The position numbers and the translations under genes were made by a program. A stretch of DNA of 64,000 bases from Selenomonadales bacterium 4137-cl (GTDB lineage Bacteria; Bacillota; Negativicutes; Sporomusales; UBA7701). Under the pieces are notes generated by a model, which saw only the letters and a list, made by a program, of their open reading frames with translations, was not told the DNA's origin and made no database searches. The stretch spans positions 3,434,001 through 3,498,000 of the forward strand of contig JAUOZS010000001.1 of assembly GCA_032334055.1 (NCBI GenBank), in the 5' to 3' direction. Within the stretch, counting starts at the first letter, position 1; the number at the start of each line of letters is the position of its first letter. Below are positions 62,809-64,000 of this stretch, piece after piece.

Positions 62809-63515
62809 ATTTGGGCAACGATTTTAACGATTTTTTCGCCATAGCCGACCCCGGGTATGGCCCATTTTCCGCCGAGGCTCTCCCAGGTCGGGCACTGGGC
62901 GAAATAGCGGGGGATGGCGCGGACGAGGTTGTAGCGCGGGTCGATGATCGGTTTGAGCGGTTCGCGGGCGGTGGTGTAGGCGAGGAGGTGCTGGACGTGG
63001 GCCCGCACGCCGAGGCGGGCGGACTCGAACGTGGCGCCGCGAGGGCCGCCGCCGGTGGTGCCGATGCCGGCGAAGTTGTTTTGTGAGGGCAGCACGTCGC
63101 CGCCGAACCGGAAGTAGCCGGTTTCGAGGATGGCCTGGGCGAGGGCGAGGTCGGGACGGATGCCCTCATGGCCGGCTTCCTCCCAGTACAGGTTGACGAG
63201 TTCTTCCAAGGCGACGTTAATTTTGGGCATCGGGTTGTGGCGGCGGATAAAGGTCACCATCTGTTCCTTGGAAATCTCGGCCTGGCCGAAGATGGGGGTG
63301 TGGCCTTTGACGGCTTTGGCGGCCTGAGCCGGCGTAGGCTCCGGTTTCGGAGATTGTTTCAGGATGTTCATGATGCGGTCGTAGAAGCTTTGGCCGTTGG
63401 TCTGCGAGGCGGTTTGGGCCGCTCCGCCGGTCCTCTCGGGGGAGGCGTTGGCCGGGGAGCAGACGAGGAGCAGGGCGAGGCCCAAGATGCAGGTTAGCTG
63501 TCGCGCAGGCGGCAT
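62790..63515 (-). CDS. Exported N-acetylglucosaminidase (Bax/FlgJ-like)
   Basis: 241 residues. Signal peptide RQLTCILGLALLLVCSPANA. Glucosaminidase domain (about 105-235): PDLALAQAILETGYFRFGG (catalytic Glu region), SQNNFAGIGTTGG and YNLVRAIPRYF. It cleaves peptidoglycan glycan strands outside the cytoplasm, in growth, sporulation or germination. A short linker rich in Pro/Lys (QSPKPEPTPAQAAK) precedes the domain. Confidence 0.88.
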   Translation of the reverse strand: MPPARQLTCILGLALLLVCSPANASPERTGGAAQTASQTNGQSFYDRIMNILKQSPKPEPTPAQAAKAVKGHTPIFGQAEISKEQMVTFIRRHNPMPKINVALEELVNLYWEEAGHEGIRPDLALAQAILETGYFRFGGDVLPSQNNFAGIGTTGGGPRGATFESARLGVRAHVQHLLAYTTAREPLKPIIDPRYNLVRAIPRYFAQCPTWESLGGKWAIPGVGYGEKIVKIVAQIKGDGQ

Positions 63516-63593
63516 GGTTCACCTCAGGTAGTTTTTTGCGTAAACTGAATATTCCCTAAAGGCCGGCGATAATCCTGCCGGCCGCAAATTAAT

Positions 63594-63616
63594 AAGCCGG
63601 GAGTTGCACCCGGCTT
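63594..63616 (-). terminator. Terminator of the PilZ gene
   Basis: 8-bp stem AAGCCGGG/CCCGGCTT, loop of 7, followed on the minus strand by ATTAATTT. Confidence 0.65.
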
Positions 63617-63623
63617 GTCGGCT

Positions 63624-64000
63624 TCACAGTTTGCGTCTGAGATCCTGGCGCGCGGGCCGGTACATGCGGCAGAAGCGTTTTCCGCAGCTTGGCTTGTAGC
63701 AGGCGCGGCAGGTTTCCTTGTCGGCGCAGTCGGCGCAGCGGCAGTTGATGCAGGTGATGGGCTGGTTGACGGGGCTGGCGTTTTCCTTCAGGGTATAGAA
63801 GGAGCTGGGCTGCGTGTCGCGCACCGAGGAGAGGGTGACGAATTTGATGATGTCTTCCTGGGTGACGGGGTTGATGGAGACGAACTGACAGCCGATGTCA
63901 TAGGAGCCGGATTTGTTTTTGATCGAACGGACGACTTCTACAGTGCCCCGCACTTTGCGGTCGGCGAGCTGAAATACGAGGTCAAGCCTGGTGCCGACCG
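63624..64000 (-). CDS. PilZ-domain protein with Cys-rich tail, 5'-truncated
   Basis: The frame is open to the right edge. Visible: PilZ-domain C-terminal half (VGTRLDLVFQLADRKVRGTVEVVRS, then GSYDIGCQFVSI), a c-di-GMP effector fold; the RxxxR motif would be off the edge. The C terminus carries CINCRCADCADKETCRACYKPSCGKRFC (given in two parts: CINCRCADCADK and CRACYKPSCGKRFC), about ten cysteines that could bind metal. The window also holds a c-di-GMP enzyme at 15780, not adjacent. Confidence 0.82.
   Translation of the reverse strand, partial: VGTRLDLVFQLADRKVRGTVEVVRSIKNKSGSYDIGCQFVSINPVTQEDIIKFVTLSSVRDTQPSSFYTLKENASPVNQPITCINCRCADCADKETCRACYKPSCGKRFCRMYRPARQDLRRKL

Noticed and set aside
1..64000. 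CRISPR arrays, insertion sequences, prophage, tRNA or rRNA genes
   Set aside because: No direct-repeat/spacer arrays, transposase or phage genes, and no tRNA or rRNA signatures were found on reading both strands.

Overview
The window looks like a chromosome segment of a high-GC, endospore-forming anaerobe of the Negativicutes (Sporomusaceae-like). This is an inference from gene content: a cotJABC spore-coat operon plus a second CotJC-like manganese catalase, an FtsW/SpoVE-type protein, a tandem glycine riboswitch, ferredoxin-linked 2-oxoacid oxidation, CoA-based organic-acid metabolism, two bacterial enhancer-type AAA+ regulators (one with a degenerate sigma-54 loop) and a symporter small accessory protein. 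There are no rRNA or tRNA genes, insertion sequences, prophage or CRISPR arrays. Most genes lie on the minus strand in tightly packed operons, many with ATGA start/stop overlaps and G-rich ribosome binding sites.

Layout. 1-8057 (minus): a tandem glycine riboswitch drives gcvT-gcvH-gcvPA-gcvPB, then two radical-SAM proteins resembling the two-protein lipoyl synthase LipS1/LipS2, an octanoyltransferase (lipM) and dihydrolipoyl dehydrogenase (cut by the window edge). This is a self-contained glycine cleavage and lipoylation operon. 8156-8935 is a nitrilase-family amidase. 9037-15665 (minus): an IclR regulator followed by indolepyruvate:ferredoxin oxidoreductase (iorAB), a 4-hydroxybutyryl-CoA dehydratase homologue with all Fe-S ligands, an acyl-CoA dehydrogenase and a MaoC hydratase; four 16-bp palindromes lie between the regulator and the operon. 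15780-17927 is a CHASE4-GGDEF-HD-GYP protein. 18119-26596 (minus): a polar amino-acid ABC transporter, threonine-synthase-like enzyme, D-aminoacylase, XRE-cupin regulator, YgeY-like M20 hydrolase and fold-type II PLP enzyme form an amino-acid scavenging cluster behind a leader with an intrinsic terminator.

26745-40265: spore and housekeeping genes (cotJABC, pspC, ftsW-like, a beta-propeller protein, DUF2935, trmB, histidine kinase, an AcoR-like AAA+ regulator with a degenerate sigma-54 loop, a stand-alone NrdD C-terminal glycyl-radical-like peptide, gldA, a methyltransferase/TetR operon and a manganese catalase). 40465-49263 (minus): a sigma-54-controlled operon holding a beta-keto acid cleavage enzyme, two ketopantoate-reductase-like dehydrogenases, a sodium:solute symporter with its 49-residue accessory peptide, CoA-transferase A/B and a soluble chemoreceptor, next to its own PAS-AAA-Fis activator. 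I read this as a complete uptake, sensing and degradation module for an unknown hydroxy or keto acid, and it is the best candidate for an undescribed system here.

49437-64000: a small siroheme protein behind a CRP/FNR-like box, a 27-codon chemoreceptor remnant, exported alkaline phosphatase, a Tat-exported HD-domain protein, an MFS/flavoprotein pair with TetR-type operators, a TetR gene, an acyl-CoA ligase and a KASIII-like protein lacking the usual catalytic His, a sigma/anti-sigma pair with a repeat-containing exported protein, a short gene whose 3' end carries a 12-bp tandem array, an exported glucosaminidase and a PilZ protein with a Cys-rich tail (cut by the edge).
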